Source of the DNA: Amycolatopsis xylanica | GTDB lineage: Bacteria > Actinomycetota > Actinomycetes > Mycobacteriales > Pseudonocardiaceae | Reading direction: 5' to 3' | DNA length: 64,000 nucleotides | Assembly: GCF_900107045.1 (NCBI RefSeq) | Contig: NZ_FNON01000010.1 | Location: 62,001 to 126,000, forward strand | Part shown: positions 40,777 through 49,499 of the stretch, one piece after another | How the letters are laid out: every line of letters starts with the position of its first letter | Numbering within the stretch: the stretch's first letter is position 1 | Position numbers and translations under genes: made by a program | The notes under the pieces: generated by a model | Databases searched by the model: none | What the model saw: the letters and a program-made list of their open reading frames with translations, nothing else | What the model was told of the DNA's origin: nothing

Positions 40777-41834
40777 TGCCGCACACCGTCCACATCGGAC
40801 GAACGCAGTCTTCCGTCCGCGGCAAGCAGATCCAGGTGCGCGGCGGTCTCCAGCACGGCGAGCATCTGGTTGAAGGCGTCCATGTCGCCGAGTTTGCGCT
40901 CGTGTCGCGTCCAGCCCAGGCTGAGCGCGACCTCGTACGCCGTGCTCGCGCCCGCCAGGATCTTGCCGCCCATCTTCTCCAGCCGGTCCCGGTGATGCTC
41001 CAGCAGCGCGTCGGCGCGCGCGTGGACACTGGGGGAGACGGCGCCGTGCGCGGGCAGCATCCGGCGATCCGGCAGCGCCCTGACCACCTTCAACGAGCCG
41101 ATGTAGTCGCGAAGCGGCAATGCGGTGGGCTCCGGCTGGAAGCCGATCGACGGGGTGATGTGCGGCAGCACGTGGTCGCCGGTGAACAGCAGCCCGGCCG
41201 CGCCGTCGTCGAACACCACATGCCCGGCCGTGTGCCCGGGCGTGTGGATGACGTCGAGTTCGCGTCCCGGCAGCACCGAGCGGCGCCCGGGTGCCAGCCA
41301 TTCGTCGGGGTACTCCCACAGGTCGAGGTCGGTGCGCTTCGCGTCGCCGAAGAACCGGCCCAGCTCCTCGATCACCGGCTGCGCGTCGTGCAGGCGCAGC
41401 AGCTCGATCTGCCCGTTCATGCCGAACACTTCCGGGTCAGCCGCGAGCGCCAGCGACGGCTCCTCGTGCTCGCCGAGCGCGACCTTGCTGCCGAACTCTC
41501 GCCGCAGCGCGACGGCCTGCGTGTAGTGATCGCGGTGGACGTGCGTGACCAGGAACTGCCCGATGTCGGCCAGATCGGCGCCGATCGCCTTCAATCCCAG
41601 CGAAAGCAGCTCCCGCGCCTCGTCGAGCGCCCAGCCGGAGTCGATGAGCGCGAGCTCCGACCCGTCGGTGATGGCGTAGACGTTGACCGCGCGCAACGCG
41701 TCGTGCGGCAACGGCAGCGGGATCCGGTACACGCCGGGCGCCACGGCGTAGACGCCCGGCTCGGCCCAGTGGCGGGTGTTGTCGTCTTCCAGCAGCTCCA
41801 CGGCGACCCCTTTGTCTCTCGTGCCCTTCACCAT
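40764..41834 (-). CDS. metallo-beta-lactamase-fold hydrolase
   Basis: 356 residues. The binuclear zinc motif is VTHVHRDHYTQ, followed by HTPGHTAGHVVF and LLFTGDHVLPHI. A helical C-terminal part of about 100 residues is as in glyoxalase II-like/LACTB2-type proteins. Substrate could be an acyl-CoA, lactone or thioester. The GC-rich 5' region lies 46 bases from the long hairpin element at 41880. Confidence 0.88.
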   Translation of the reverse strand: MVKGTRDKGVAVELLEDDNTRHWAEPGVYAVAPGVYRIPLPLPHDALRAVNVYAITDGSELALIDSGWALDEARELLSLGLKAIGADLADIGQFLVTHVHRDHYTQAVALRREFGSKVALGEHEEPSLALAADPEVFGMNGQIELLRLHDAQPVIEELGRFFGDAKRTDLDLWEYPDEWLAPGRRSVLPGRELDVIHTPGHTAGHVVFDDGAAGLLFTGDHVLPHITPSIGFQPEPTALPLRDYIGSLKVVRALPDRRMLPAHGAVSPSVHARADALLEHHRDRLEKMGGKILAGASTAYEVALSLGWTRHERKLGDMDAFNQMLAVLETAAHLDLLAADGRLRSSDVDGVRHYSA

Positions 41835-41879
41835 GGGCCGGGAAACGCCGCTATGGCGCTACCTTGAGACGCACGTCAC

Positions 41880-42047
41880 TAGGCCGTGTTTCTCGGATCC
41901 GTGTTCGCGATAGCCGAGCCCAGGCGGCCCCTGGCGGCGGCGCGGAACCATCCGAGTACAACCCCGGTACGAGGATGGTCCCGCGCCGCCGCCAGGAACC
42001 ACCTGGATCTCGACTCTCATCGAACGAGATCCGAGAAACACGGCCTA
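41880..42047. repeat. long palindromic element, copy 1 (168 bp)
   Basis: Begins TAGGCCGTGTTTC and ends GAAACACGGCCTA. Inner stems include CCAGGCGGCCCCTGGCGGC with GCCGCCAGGAACCACCTGG, and GCGGCGCGGAACCATCC with GGATGGTCCCGCGCCGC, capped by CGAGTACAACC and GGTACGAGG. The terminal CTA is the TAG stop of the scramblase-like gene. There is no coding capacity. Copy 2 is at 49335-49499; arm bases differ while pairing is kept. Confidence 0.85.
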
Positions 42048-42851
42048 GCGGTCGTCCTGCTTGAGCGCGGTGTCGATGGTCAGCGCGGTCGCGACCACCA
42101 TGCTGGCCAGCGGATCCTGCAGCGGCCGGTGGATCTCGACCACGTAGTTGTCCGCGGTGGTGAACGCGGCCTTGATGAACCCGCCCCAGGTCTTGGTCAC
42201 CCGAGCGACCTCGGTCTCGGTGTGGTCCTTGATCGAGAAGTTCCAGGCACGCCAGTTCTCCGCCTGGATGCCGCCGACCTTCTGCCCGTTGACCAGGAAC
42301 GAGAACCGGATCTTGCCGATCATGTTCTCCTGGACGATCTCGCCGATCGGTGAGTCGTCGGCGCGGGTCACCAGGAAGCGCGACTTGAAGACCTTCGCCG
42401 GTCTCGTCACCTTCAGCACGGTGCTGTGGTTGGCGTCGCGGACCTCGAACTTGTGCGTGAGGAACTGGTCGTAGTTGGTGAGCAGGCGGATCGCCTTCTT
42501 GAGCGTGCTCTGCCCGACCTGCACCACGCCGCCGAGCCGGTTGCCGTTCTGGTCGAACACCCCGAACTCGTTGGCCATCTCGATCAGCTTGGCGCGCTGG
42601 TTGACCACGAGCACCGGCTCGGTGAACAGCGTTCCGCCACCCTGGTGCGCGCCCGCGCGGCCTTGCGTGCCCTTCGCGGCCTGCTGCTGGATGCGTCCCG
42701 GGTCGTGCTGGCGCTCGATGTCCAGCTCGATCACCTCGGCGTCGTTCGCGCTGCGGGTGTTCGCGGTCCAGACCTGTCCGTCCCACCAGCGGACCTGCTT
42801 GGGGTTCTGCTGATCGGGATACCAGCCGGGAGGCGGCGGGGTGCTCGTCAT
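42045..42851 (-). CDS. DUF2510 plus phospholipid scramblase/tubby-like protein
   Basis: 268 residues. The N-terminal WW-like DUF2510 motif PPPGWYPDQQNPKQVRWWDG is followed by a Gln/Gly-rich linker, and from about residue 75 by a scramblase/LURP-one-like barrel (LFTEPVLVVNQRAKLIEMANEF, RFLVTRADDSPIGEIVQEN, WRAWNFSIKDHTE). The actinobacterial function is unknown; a membrane or lipid-associated role is suggested by family. The TAG stop is the last triplet of the long palindromic element. Confidence 0.85.
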   Translation of the reverse strand: MTSTPPPPGWYPDQQNPKQVRWWDGQVWTANTRSANDAEVIELDIERQHDPGRIQQQAAKGTQGRAGAHQGGGTLFTEPVLVVNQRAKLIEMANEFGVFDQNGNRLGGVVQVGQSTLKKAIRLLTNYDQFLTHKFEVRDANHSTVLKVTRPAKVFKSRFLVTRADDSPIGEIVQENMIGKIRFSFLVNGQKVGGIQAENWRAWNFSIKDHTETEVARVTKTWGGFIKAAFTTADNYVVEIHRPLQDPLASMVVATALTIDTALKQDDR

Positions 42852-42938
42852 AGCAGGTCAGCGTAGTAGTGCCACACCGAAAGTGGAGCCAAGAAAGAGA
42901 AATGCGCCCAATGTCCGTGTCACGGGTACTGCCACACT

Positions 42939-43982
42939 GTGCGAGTGACTGTGCAACCTTGGTCCGCTGGCGCGGCCACCGGAATCGGGTCGATGCCGGG
43001 CGTCGACCCCGCTGAAACCGCTGCCGTCGTCTTCGGTGAGCTTCCCGAATTCCCCCACCTGGCTGAACTGCCCGCGCGCGGGCTCGGCGCCGACATCATC
43101 GGGCGCACCGCGTCGCTGCTGGTCGACCTCGCCGTCGAGACCGTGCCGAGCGGCTACCGGGTGGCGCCGCACGCCGGGCACGAGCACCGGCGCGGTGTCG
43201 ACCTGCTGCGCTACGACCTCGACGCGCTCGAAGAGGCGCGCGAGAAGACCGGCCTCACCCCGCCGGTGCTCAAGACCCAGCTCGCGGGCCCGTGGACGCT
43301 GGCCGCCGGTATCGAACTCGCGCGCGGGCATCGCGTGCTCACCGACCCCGGTGCCGTCCGCGACTTCACGTCGTCGCTGCTGGAGGGCCTCGCCGCGCAC
43401 GTGGCCGAGCTGACGAAGCGGACCGGCGCCCCGATCGTCGTCCAGTTCGACGAGCCGTCGCTGCCGGACGTGCTGGCGGGCTCGCTGCCGACGCCTTCGG
43501 GCTACGGCACGGTCCGGTCGGTGCCCGAGCCCGAGGCCCGCGAACTGCTCGCGCAGGTGATCGAAGGCGCCGAGAAGATCACCGGGCAGCCGGTCGTCCT
43601 GCACTGCTGCGCCGCGCGGCCGCCGGTCGCACTGCTGCGCTCGGCGGGCGCGGGCGCGCTGGCCATCGACGCCACCCTGCTGGGTGGTTCGCCCGCCTCG
43701 CTGCTCGACGACCTCGGCGAGGCCTGGGACAGCGGCGTCAGCTTCTTCCTCGGGCTGGTGCCGTCGACCGATCCGGGCACCGACGTCAAGCTGCGTGACG
43801 TCGCCGGGCCCGCGTTGCAGCTGGTGGACCGGCTCGGGTTCAACCGGCGCATCCTCGCCGAGCGCGCGGTGCCGACGCCGACCTGCGGTCTCGCGGGCGC
43901 GAAGCCGGAGTGGATGCGGCGTGCGCTCGCTCTCACCCGCGATCTCGGCAAAGCTTTCGTCGAGCCGCCGGAAACCTGGTAG
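42939..43982 (+). CDS. cobalamin-independent methionine synthase-like protein (Rv3015c-like)
   Basis: 347 residues, matching only the C-terminal barrel of MetE. It opens with GAATGIGSMPGVDPAE, then LKTQLAGPWTLA, VVQFDEPSLPDVLAG, HCCAARPPVALL and TPTCGLAGAKPEW, the last two carrying zinc-ligand-type His/Cys residues. Full MetE is about twice as long, so it lacks the N-terminal methylfolate barrel. The same short protein precedes ligA in mycobacteria (Rv3015c-Rv3014c). The methyl donor is unknown. Start GTG 42939 or 42945. Confidence 0.85.
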   Translation: MRVTVQPWSAGAATGIGSMPGVDPAETAAVVFGELPEFPHLAELPARGLGADIIGRTASLLVDLAVETVPSGYRVAPHAGHEHRRGVDLLRYDLDALEEAREKTGLTPPVLKTQLAGPWTLAAGIELARGHRVLTDPGAVRDFTSSLLEGLAAHVAELTKRTGAPIVVQFDEPSLPDVLAGSLPTPSGYGTVRSVPEPEARELLAQVIEGAEKITGQPVVLHCCAARPPVALLRSAGAGALAIDATLLGGSPASLLDDLGEAWDSGVSFFLGLVPSTDPGTDVKLRDVAGPALQLVDRLGFNRRILAERAVPTPTCGLAGAKPEWMRRALALTRDLGKAFVEPPETW

Positions 43983-43992
43983 CCAGGTACCC

Positions 43993-44676
43993 ATGGGTTT
44001 TTTCCGCCGCAACCGCACCGAAGACGTCCCCGACCCGCGCACGGCGTGGCCCGAGCAGGAGATCCCGGCCGACGCCGACGCGGCGGCCGTGGCGTTCTGG
44101 ACGCGCTGGTTCGAGCTGCTGCCGCTGATCAGCGCCGCGCTGGGCGAGCGCGAGCCGCAGCGGGTCGAGCACGACCTGTGCCAGGCGGTCGCGCTGCTGC
44201 ACCCGGACCTGCACTTCTCGCTCGACCGGGGACAGCGCGCGATCTACTCGCTGGTCCTGACCGGCCAGGAGGACCCGGCGCTGCGGCCGTACACCGACGC
44301 GTGGAAGGCCGCGGCGCCGCCGGAGGACGCGATCTGGGAGTACCACGACTCCGTGCCGCCGGTGCCCGACCCGGCCGAGGTGACCGTCAACATCGCGCAG
44401 CACCGGATCTCGCTGGCCGACGTGCGCGTGGTCGCCCAGGTCGACGAGTCCGTTGTGGACGTGGCGGTGTACCACCCGGTGTTCGCGTCGCTGGACGCCG
44501 AGACCCGGTCGACGCTGACTTTCCTGCCGCTCGACGCGGCGCTGGGGGAGCGGCTCGCCGCCGAACGGTTACGCCGCGTGGAGACCGCCGAGGCCGAGCC
44601 GCAGGGCGCCATCACCCTCCTGGAGTTCCGTGACCTGGTGCGCGGCCTCGCCGAAACTGTCGGTGGGGACGACTAG
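43993..44676 (+). CDS. conserved hypothetical protein upstream of ligA
   Basis: 227 residues, not assigned to a family. It begins MGFFRRNRTEDVPDP and has a helical first half (FWTRWFELLPLISAAL) and a beta-rich centre (VTVNIAQHRISLADVRVVAQVDESVVDVAVYHPVF), ending in a helix with LLEFRDLVRGLAETVGGDD. No signal peptide or membrane segment. It sits 10 bases downstream of the MetE-like gene and 11 bases upstream of ligA, so the three are probably cotranscribed. Confidence 0.8.
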   Translation: MGFFRRNRTEDVPDPRTAWPEQEIPADADAAAVAFWTRWFELLPLISAALGEREPQRVEHDLCQAVALLHPDLHFSLDRGQRAIYSLVLTGQEDPALRPYTDAWKAAAPPEDAIWEYHDSVPPVPDPAEVTVNIAQHRISLADVRVVAQVDESVVDVAVYHPVFASLDAETRSTLTFLPLDAALGERLAAERLRRVETAEAEPQGAITLLEFRDLVRGLAETVGGDD

Positions 44677-44687
44677 TCTTACCCACT

Positions 44688-46796
44688 GTGAGCACCGAAC
44701 CCGCCGAGATCCCCGCTGACGTTCCCGCCGACGTCCGCGAGCGCCACGCCGCGCTCGCGGAGGAGATCACCGGGCATCAGTTCCGGTACTACGTGCTGGA
44801 TTCGCCGATCGTGTCGGACGGCCAGTTCGACGAGCTGCTCGGCGAGCTGCAGCGCATCGAGGACGAGCACCCCTCGCTGCAGACGCCGGATTCGCCGACG
44901 CAGAACGTCGGCGGCACGTTCTCCACCGACTTCGCCACGCACGACCATCTCGAGCGCATGCTGAGCCTGGACAACGTGTTCACCGCCGATGAGCTGCGGG
45001 CCTGGGCCGAGCGGGTGGAGAAGGAGATCGGGCCGACGCGGTATCTGGCCGAGCTCAAGATCGACGGGCTCGCGATCAACCTGCTGTACGAGAACCGCAA
45101 GCTCACCAGGGCGTTGACGCGCGGCGACGGGCGCACCGGCGAGGACGTCACGCTCAACATCCGCACGCTGGAAGGGCTGCCGGAGGAGCTCACCGGCACC
45201 GCCGAGTTCCCGGTGCCCGCGCTGGTCGAGGTGCGCGGCGAGGTGTTCTTCCGCGTCTCGGACTTCCTGGAGCTCAACGCGAAGATGGTCGAGGCCGGCA
45301 AGACCCCGTACGCCAACCCGCGCAACACGGCGGCCGGGTCGTTGCGGCAGAAGGACCCGAAGATCACCAAGTCCCGCAGGCTGCGGATGATCTGTCACGG
45401 CCTGGGCAGGCGCGAGGGCTTCGAGCCGGTGCGTCAGTCGGAGGCGTACGAAGCGCTGGCCGCGTGGGGGCTGCCGGTTTCCACGCACAGCAAGGTGATC
45501 ACCTCGGGCGAGGACCTGCTGGCGCACATCCAGTACTGGGGTGAGCACAAGCACGATGCCGAGCACGAGATCGACGGCGTGGTCATCAAGGTCGACGACG
45601 TCTCGCTGCAGCGGCGGCTCGGCTCCACCTCGCGCGCGCCACGCTGGGCGATCGCGTACAAGTACCCGCCGGAGGAGGTCGTCACCACGCTCCTCGACAT
45701 CCAGGTCAACGTGGGACGCACCGGCCGCGTCACCCCGTTCGCCGTGATGGAGCCGGTGACGGTCGCCGGGTCGACGGTCTCGATGGCGACCCTGCACAAC
45801 CAGGAAGAGGTCAAGCGCAAGGGCGTCCTGATCGGTGACAAGGTCATCCTGCGCAAGGCGGGCGACGTGATCCCCGAAGTGCTCGGCCCGGTCGCCGACG
45901 CGCGCACCGGCGCCGAGCGCGAGTTCGTGATGCCCGCCGTGTGCCCCTCGTGCGGCACCGAGCTGGCGGCGCAGAAGGAGGGCGACATCGACATCCGTTG
46001 CCCCAACTCGCAGGCCTGCCCGGCCCAGCTCCGCCAGCGCATCTTCCACCTGGCCGGTCGCGGCGGGTTCGACATCGAGGTACTCGGCGAGTCCGCGGCC
46101 GCCGCGCTGCTCGAAGCAGGCGTCGTCGCCGACGAGGGCGACATCTTCGACCTCACCGAGGAAGACCTGCTCCAGGTCGAGCTGTTCCGCACGATGGCGG
46201 GCGAGCTCTCGGCCAACGGCGCCAAGCTGCTGGCCAACCTGGAGACGGCCAAGGACCGTCCACTGTGGAAGGTCATCGTCGCGCTGTCCATCCGCCACGT
46301 CGGCCCGACCGCGGCTCAGGCACTCGCCCGCGAATTCGGTTCCCTGACGGTCATCGAGGACTCGACCGAGGAAGCGCTGGCCGAGGTGGACACCGTCGGC
46401 CCGACGATCGCCCGCGCGGTCGTCGAGTGGTTCGCCGTCGACTGGCACCGCGACATCGTCACCAAGTGGCGCCGCGCGGGCGTCCGCATGGTCGAGGAGC
46501 GCGACGAGTCCATCCCCCGCAACCTCGAAGGCCTGTCCATCGTGGTCACCGGCTCCCTCCCCGGCTTTTCCCGCGACGAAGCCAAAGAAGCCATCATGGC
46601 CCGCGGCGGCAAAGCCGCGGGCTCGGTCTCCAAAAAGACGGCCTTCCTCGTCGTCGGCGACGCCCCCGGCTCCAAATACGACAAAGCCGTCCAGCTCCAA
46701 GTCCCCATCCTCGACGAGCCCGGCTTCCGCACCCTCCTCTCGAACGGCCCCGACGCCGCCCTCACCCAAGCCCTCCCCACCACCCCCGACGCCTAA
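44688..46796 (+). CDS. ligA: NAD+-dependent DNA ligase
   Basis: 702 residues. The adenylation lysine is Lys124 in AELKIDGLAI; the NAD-binding Ia region (YRYYVLDSPIVSDGQFDEL-like start) precedes it. The OB fold is followed by a Cys4 zinc finger (CPSCG then CPNSQACP), helix-hairpin-helix repeats and a C-terminal BRCT domain (NLEGLSIVVTGSLPGFSRDEAK). It seals nicks in replication and repair and is essential in bacteria. It starts at GTG 44688. The 3' end is followed by 700 bases of repeats. Confidence 0.97.
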   Translation: MSTEPAEIPADVPADVRERHAALAEEITGHQFRYYVLDSPIVSDGQFDELLGELQRIEDEHPSLQTPDSPTQNVGGTFSTDFATHDHLERMLSLDNVFTADELRAWAERVEKEIGPTRYLAELKIDGLAINLLYENRKLTRALTRGDGRTGEDVTLNIRTLEGLPEELTGTAEFPVPALVEVRGEVFFRVSDFLELNAKMVEAGKTPYANPRNTAAGSLRQKDPKITKSRRLRMICHGLGRREGFEPVRQSEAYEALAAWGLPVSTHSKVITSGEDLLAHIQYWGEHKHDAEHEIDGVVIKVDDVSLQRRLGSTSRAPRWAIAYKYPPEEVVTTLLDIQVNVGRTGRVTPFAVMEPVTVAGSTVSMATLHNQEEVKRKGVLIGDKVILRKAGDVIPEVLGPVADARTGAEREFVMPAVCPSCGTELAAQKEGDIDIRCPNSQACPAQLRQRIFHLAGRGGFDIEVLGESAAAALLEAGVVADEGDIFDLTEEDLLQVELFRTMAGELSANGAKLLANLETAKDRPLWKVIVALSIRHVGPTAAQALAREFGSLTVIEDSTEEALAEVDTVGPTIARAVVEWFAVDWHRDIVTKWRRAGVRMVEERDESIPRNLEGLSIVVTGSLPGFSRDEAKEAIMARGGKAAGSVSKKTAFLVVGDAPGSKYDKAVQLQVPILDEPGFRTLLSNGPDAALTQALPTTPDA

Positions 46797-46839
46797 CCCA
46801 CCCCACCCCACCCACCCCACCCGCGCGCCGTCCGTCCAG

Positions 46840-47007
46840 GCACGCGTGTCGTCCATCTGTGCACACGTGTCGTCCATCCACGTACGCGTGTCGTCCGCCT
46901 GTGCACGCGTGTCGTCCGTCCAGGTACGCGTGTCGTCCATCGGCGTACGCGTGCCGACCCTTCAGGTACGCGTGCCGACTCCTCGGGCACGCGTGCCGAC
47001 TTCCCGG
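46840..47007. repeat. 21-bp tandem array A (8 units)
   Basis: Eight consecutive units of exactly 21 bp share the core CACGCGTGTCGTCC (later units CGCGTGCCGAC) with six or seven variable bases between. The core contains the palindrome CACGCGTG. The first unit starts 44 bases after ligA. No protein is likely: the reverse frame is a low-complexity heptapeptide repeat without start context. It is the left arm of a larger inverted arrangement. Confidence 0.85.
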
Positions 47008-47047
47008 GGTCACCTGACCGCCTGAGTTTCACCGCCCAGCACCCAAT

Positions 47048-47309
47048 GGTCGACACGCGCTACCCGAGCGTGGGACACGCGGCGCGCGGGCGTGGGACAC
47101 GCGCTACCGGAGTGGTCGACACGCGCTACCGGAGTGTGGGACACGGCGAAACCCCGTGTCCCGCACCCGCGTGCCCCGTGTCCCGCACCCGGGTCCGTCG
47201 TGTCCCACACTCGCGTGCCTCGTGTCGCACGCTCGGGCACCTCGTGTTCCGCACTCGCGCACCTCGTGTTCCGCACCCGCGCACCTCGTGTTCCGCGCTC
47301 GGGCACTTC
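47048..47309. repeat. 22-bp tandem array B with orientation switch
   Basis: Twelve units of about 22 bp. Units 1-5 (47048-47155) have the core GACACGCG followed by CTACCGGAGT-type sequence. Units 6-12 (47156-47309) are reversed, with GTGTCCC or GTGTTCC then GCACTCGCGCACCTC. The switch occurs at a hairpin, GTGGGACACGG and CCGTGTCCCGC, near 47136-47165. Period and orientation were counted by eye. Confidence 0.8.
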
Positions 47310-47319
47310 GTGTCCACAG

Positions 47320-47400
47320 ACGGACGACACGCGTGCATGGATAGACGACACGCGTGCACAGACGGACGACGCGCGTGCACAGACGGACGACGCGTGGTAG
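47320..47400. repeat. 21-bp tandem array C (inverted relative to array A)
   Basis: Three full 21-bp units and one partial share GGACGACACGCGTGC, the reverse complement of the array A core (GCACGCGTGTCGTCC). With arrays A and B this makes the whole 46840-47400 region a nested inverted repeat. The remaining 47401-47504 stretch contains a TTGACA box (47434-47439) that may be the promoter of the following gene. Confidence 0.8.
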
Positions 47401-47504
47401 GGCTTGGGGGCAGGGGTGACTCGGGTGGGGGGCTTGACAAGATCTTCATAACTTTTGGTGATCTTTTCACTGAACCTGTCACCCGGTCGGGCGTCTTAGG
47501 GGTC

Positions 47505-49337
47505 GTGGACGATCTTCCGGACGAGGCGAAGGCACGGCGGCGGAAGCGGTGGAGGGTGGTGCGCCGGGTCGCGTATTGGCTGGCGGGGATCGGGATCGCC
47601 ATACCGGTCAGCGCGTTCGGGGTCGCCTATCTGATGCTGGACGTGCGGAGTCCGCAGGACGTGCTCGCGGATCTCGACAAGACCGTGGTCCTGCAGTACT
47701 CCGACGGCACCGATCTGCTCAAGGTCGTTCCGTCGGACGGTGACCGGCTTTACGTGCGGTACCAGGAGATTCCGCAGAAACTGCGTGACGCGATCATCGC
47801 CGTCGAGGATCCGACGTTCTGGGACAACCAGGGCTTCGACCCGATGGGCATCGCGAGGGCCGCGGTGACCGGGGTCGGCGGCGGGTCCGGGATCACCCAG
47901 CAGTACATCAAGAAGTCGACCGGCGACGACGACGCCACCGCCGGCCGGAAGTTCACCGAGCTGGTGCTGGCCACGAAGATCACCCAGGAACAGAGCAAGG
48001 AACAGATCTTCGAGAGCTACATCAACATCATCTCGTTCGGCCGCAGCACGTCCGGGCCCGCGGCGGCGATGAACGCCTACTTCGGGCGCAAGCTGGACGA
48101 CTCGATCACGTGGAGCGAGGCCGCCTTCCTCGCCGGGATGATCCAGTCGCCGAGTGTGCACGACCCGTTCGCGTCCAGCCACGAGCACGCCGCCAAACGC
48201 TGGCAGTACGTCGCCGACAAGCTGACCTCGCGTGGCTATGTGCCGAAGGACCAGGTCAGCGCACTGGCGTACCCGAAAGACTCGATCCTGCCGCCGTCCG
48301 AGACCCGGGCCGGGCGCGTGACCTACCCCGACTATCACGTCAAGCAGCAGGTGCTCACCGAACTCGAGCAGCTCGGCTTCCCGCTCGACCGGCTCCGCCG
48401 CGGCAGCATGAAGGTCGAGACCACCCTGGACCGTCAAGCGCAGGCCAACGCCGCGAAGGCCGTCGACGGCGGGCTCAAGGACATGCCGGAGCACTACCGC
48501 GCCGCGCTGGTCGCCGTCGATCCGGCGACGGGGGCCGTTCGTGCTTACCAGGGCGGGAAATGGAGCGCGCACGACTACGCGGGCACGCCGTACGCGGCCG
48601 GGCCCGCGTTCTATCCGTTCATCGCCACCGCCGCGCTGCAGCATGGCGGGACGCTCGACCAGCCCTACGAGGCGCCGTTCAAGATGGAGTTCGGCGGCGA
48701 GACGTTCAAGAACCAGAACGACTGCGCCGACGAGAAGAAATGCTCGGCGCGCGAGGCGATCAAGCTGCCTGCCGACACCCCGTTCGTCGACATGACCAGG
48801 CGGTTCGGCGTCGACGCCGTCAGCAAGGCGGCGCGCGACGCCGGGATCCCCGACGAGGTCGACGGCCAGGCGACGCTGCGCGAGCCGGACGGCGTCAAGA
48901 TCGGCGCGGGCATCGCGGTCGGGCGCTACGGGCTGCGGCCGCGGGACGTCGCGGGCGCGTACGCGACGTTCGCCGGGGACGGCCAGAAGGTCGAGACGCA
49001 CTTCGTCGCCAAGATCCGCGACGAGAACGGCCAGGTCGTCTGGCAGCGTGACGTCAAGCGCGCGCCGGGAGTGGACCCGCGCGTCGCCAAGACGATCACC
49101 GGCGCGCTGCAGGAGAAAGCCGCCGACGGCAGGCCCATCCCGGTCATGCGTGGCGCGTTCCGCTTCAACGACACGGGCGACGCCGCGAACGCCTGGAACG
49201 CCGGCTACACCACCCAGCTCGCCACGGCGGTCTGGGTCGGCGCCGACGAGGAACGCCGGATGCGCGACGCGAACGACGAGCACCTCAGCGGCCAGAACGT
49301 CCCCGCCGCCATCTGGAACGCTTTCATGGGAACTTAG
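47505..49337 (+). CDS. GT51 peptidoglycan glycosyltransferase with degenerate penicillin-binding domain
   Basis: 610 residues from GTG 47505. A membrane anchor at about 22-45 precedes a GT51 domain keeping Glu101 (VEDPTFWDNQG) and the second Glu152 (RKFTELVLA), with the usual His108 replaced by Asn. The C-terminal transpeptidase domain lacks all three catalytic motifs: SxxK is GPAFYPF (Pro367, Tyr370), the SxN region is LPADTPF, and KTG is NDTGD. The fold markers GYTTQLATAVWVGADEE are present. It may polymerise glycan but cannot cross-link or bind beta-lactam covalently. The stop codon TAG is the first triplet of the long palindromic element. Start assignment is uncertain because of the upstream repeats. 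Confidence 0.85.
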   Translation: MDDLPDEAKARRRKRWRVVRRVAYWLAGIGIAIPVSAFGVAYLMLDVRSPQDVLADLDKTVVLQYSDGTDLLKVVPSDGDRLYVRYQEIPQKLRDAIIAVEDPTFWDNQGFDPMGIARAAVTGVGGGSGITQQYIKKSTGDDDATAGRKFTELVLATKITQEQSKEQIFESYINIISFGRSTSGPAAAMNAYFGRKLDDSITWSEAAFLAGMIQSPSVHDPFASSHEHAAKRWQYVADKLTSRGYVPKDQVSALAYPKDSILPPSETRAGRVTYPDYHVKQQVLTELEQLGFPLDRLRRGSMKVETTLDRQAQANAAKAVDGGLKDMPEHYRAALVAVDPATGAVRAYQGGKWSAHDYAGTPYAAGPAFYPFIATAALQHGGTLDQPYEAPFKMEFGGETFKNQNDCADEKKCSAREAIKLPADTPFVDMTRRFGVDAVSKAARDAGIPDEVDGQATLREPDGVKIGAGIAVGRYGLRPRDVAGAYATFAGDGQKVETHFVAKIRDENGQVVWQRDVKRAPGVDPRVAKTITGALQEKAADGRPIPVMRGAFRFNDTGDAANAWNAGYTTQLATAVWVGADEERRMRDANDEHLSGQNVPAAIWNAFMGT

Positions 49338-49499
49338 GGCGTGTTTCATAAGTCTTGTTCGCGATCTTCGCGCCCAGGCGGCCCCTGGCGGCACCGCGGA
49401 ATCACCCGAGTACAACCCGGTACGAGGGCGATTCCGCGGCGCCGCCAGGAACCACCTGGATCACGAAGCTCATCGAACAGACTTATGAAACACGCCCTA
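49335..49499. repeat. long palindromic element, copy 2 (165 bp)
   Basis: Begins TAGGGCGTGTTTCATAAG and ends CTTATGAAACACGCCCTA. The inner conserved blocks are TGTTCGCGAT, GCCCAGGCGGCCCCTGGCGG, CGAGTACAACCCGGTACGAG and CGCCAGGAACCACCTGGATC, as in copy 1. The end arms (CATAAGTCT/AGACTTATG) differ from copy 1 yet pair perfectly. Its two terminal triplets are the TAG stops of both convergent neighbours. Confidence 0.88.

Noticed and set aside
41880..42047. Insertion sequence or transposon end
   Set aside because: No transposase gene is present, and the terminal arms differ between the two copies while pairing is kept. A MITE origin cannot be excluded, but the element is listed as a structured repeat.
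44679..46940. 753-codon open frame antisense to ligA
   Set aside because: Low-complexity Arg/Asp-rich translation with no family pattern; ligA on the plus strand is complete and certain.
46840..47400. Possible CRISPR array
   Set aside because: Units are contiguous at 21-22 bp with only a few variable bases, there is no constant repeat alternating with 30-40 bp spacers, and no cas genes are nearby.
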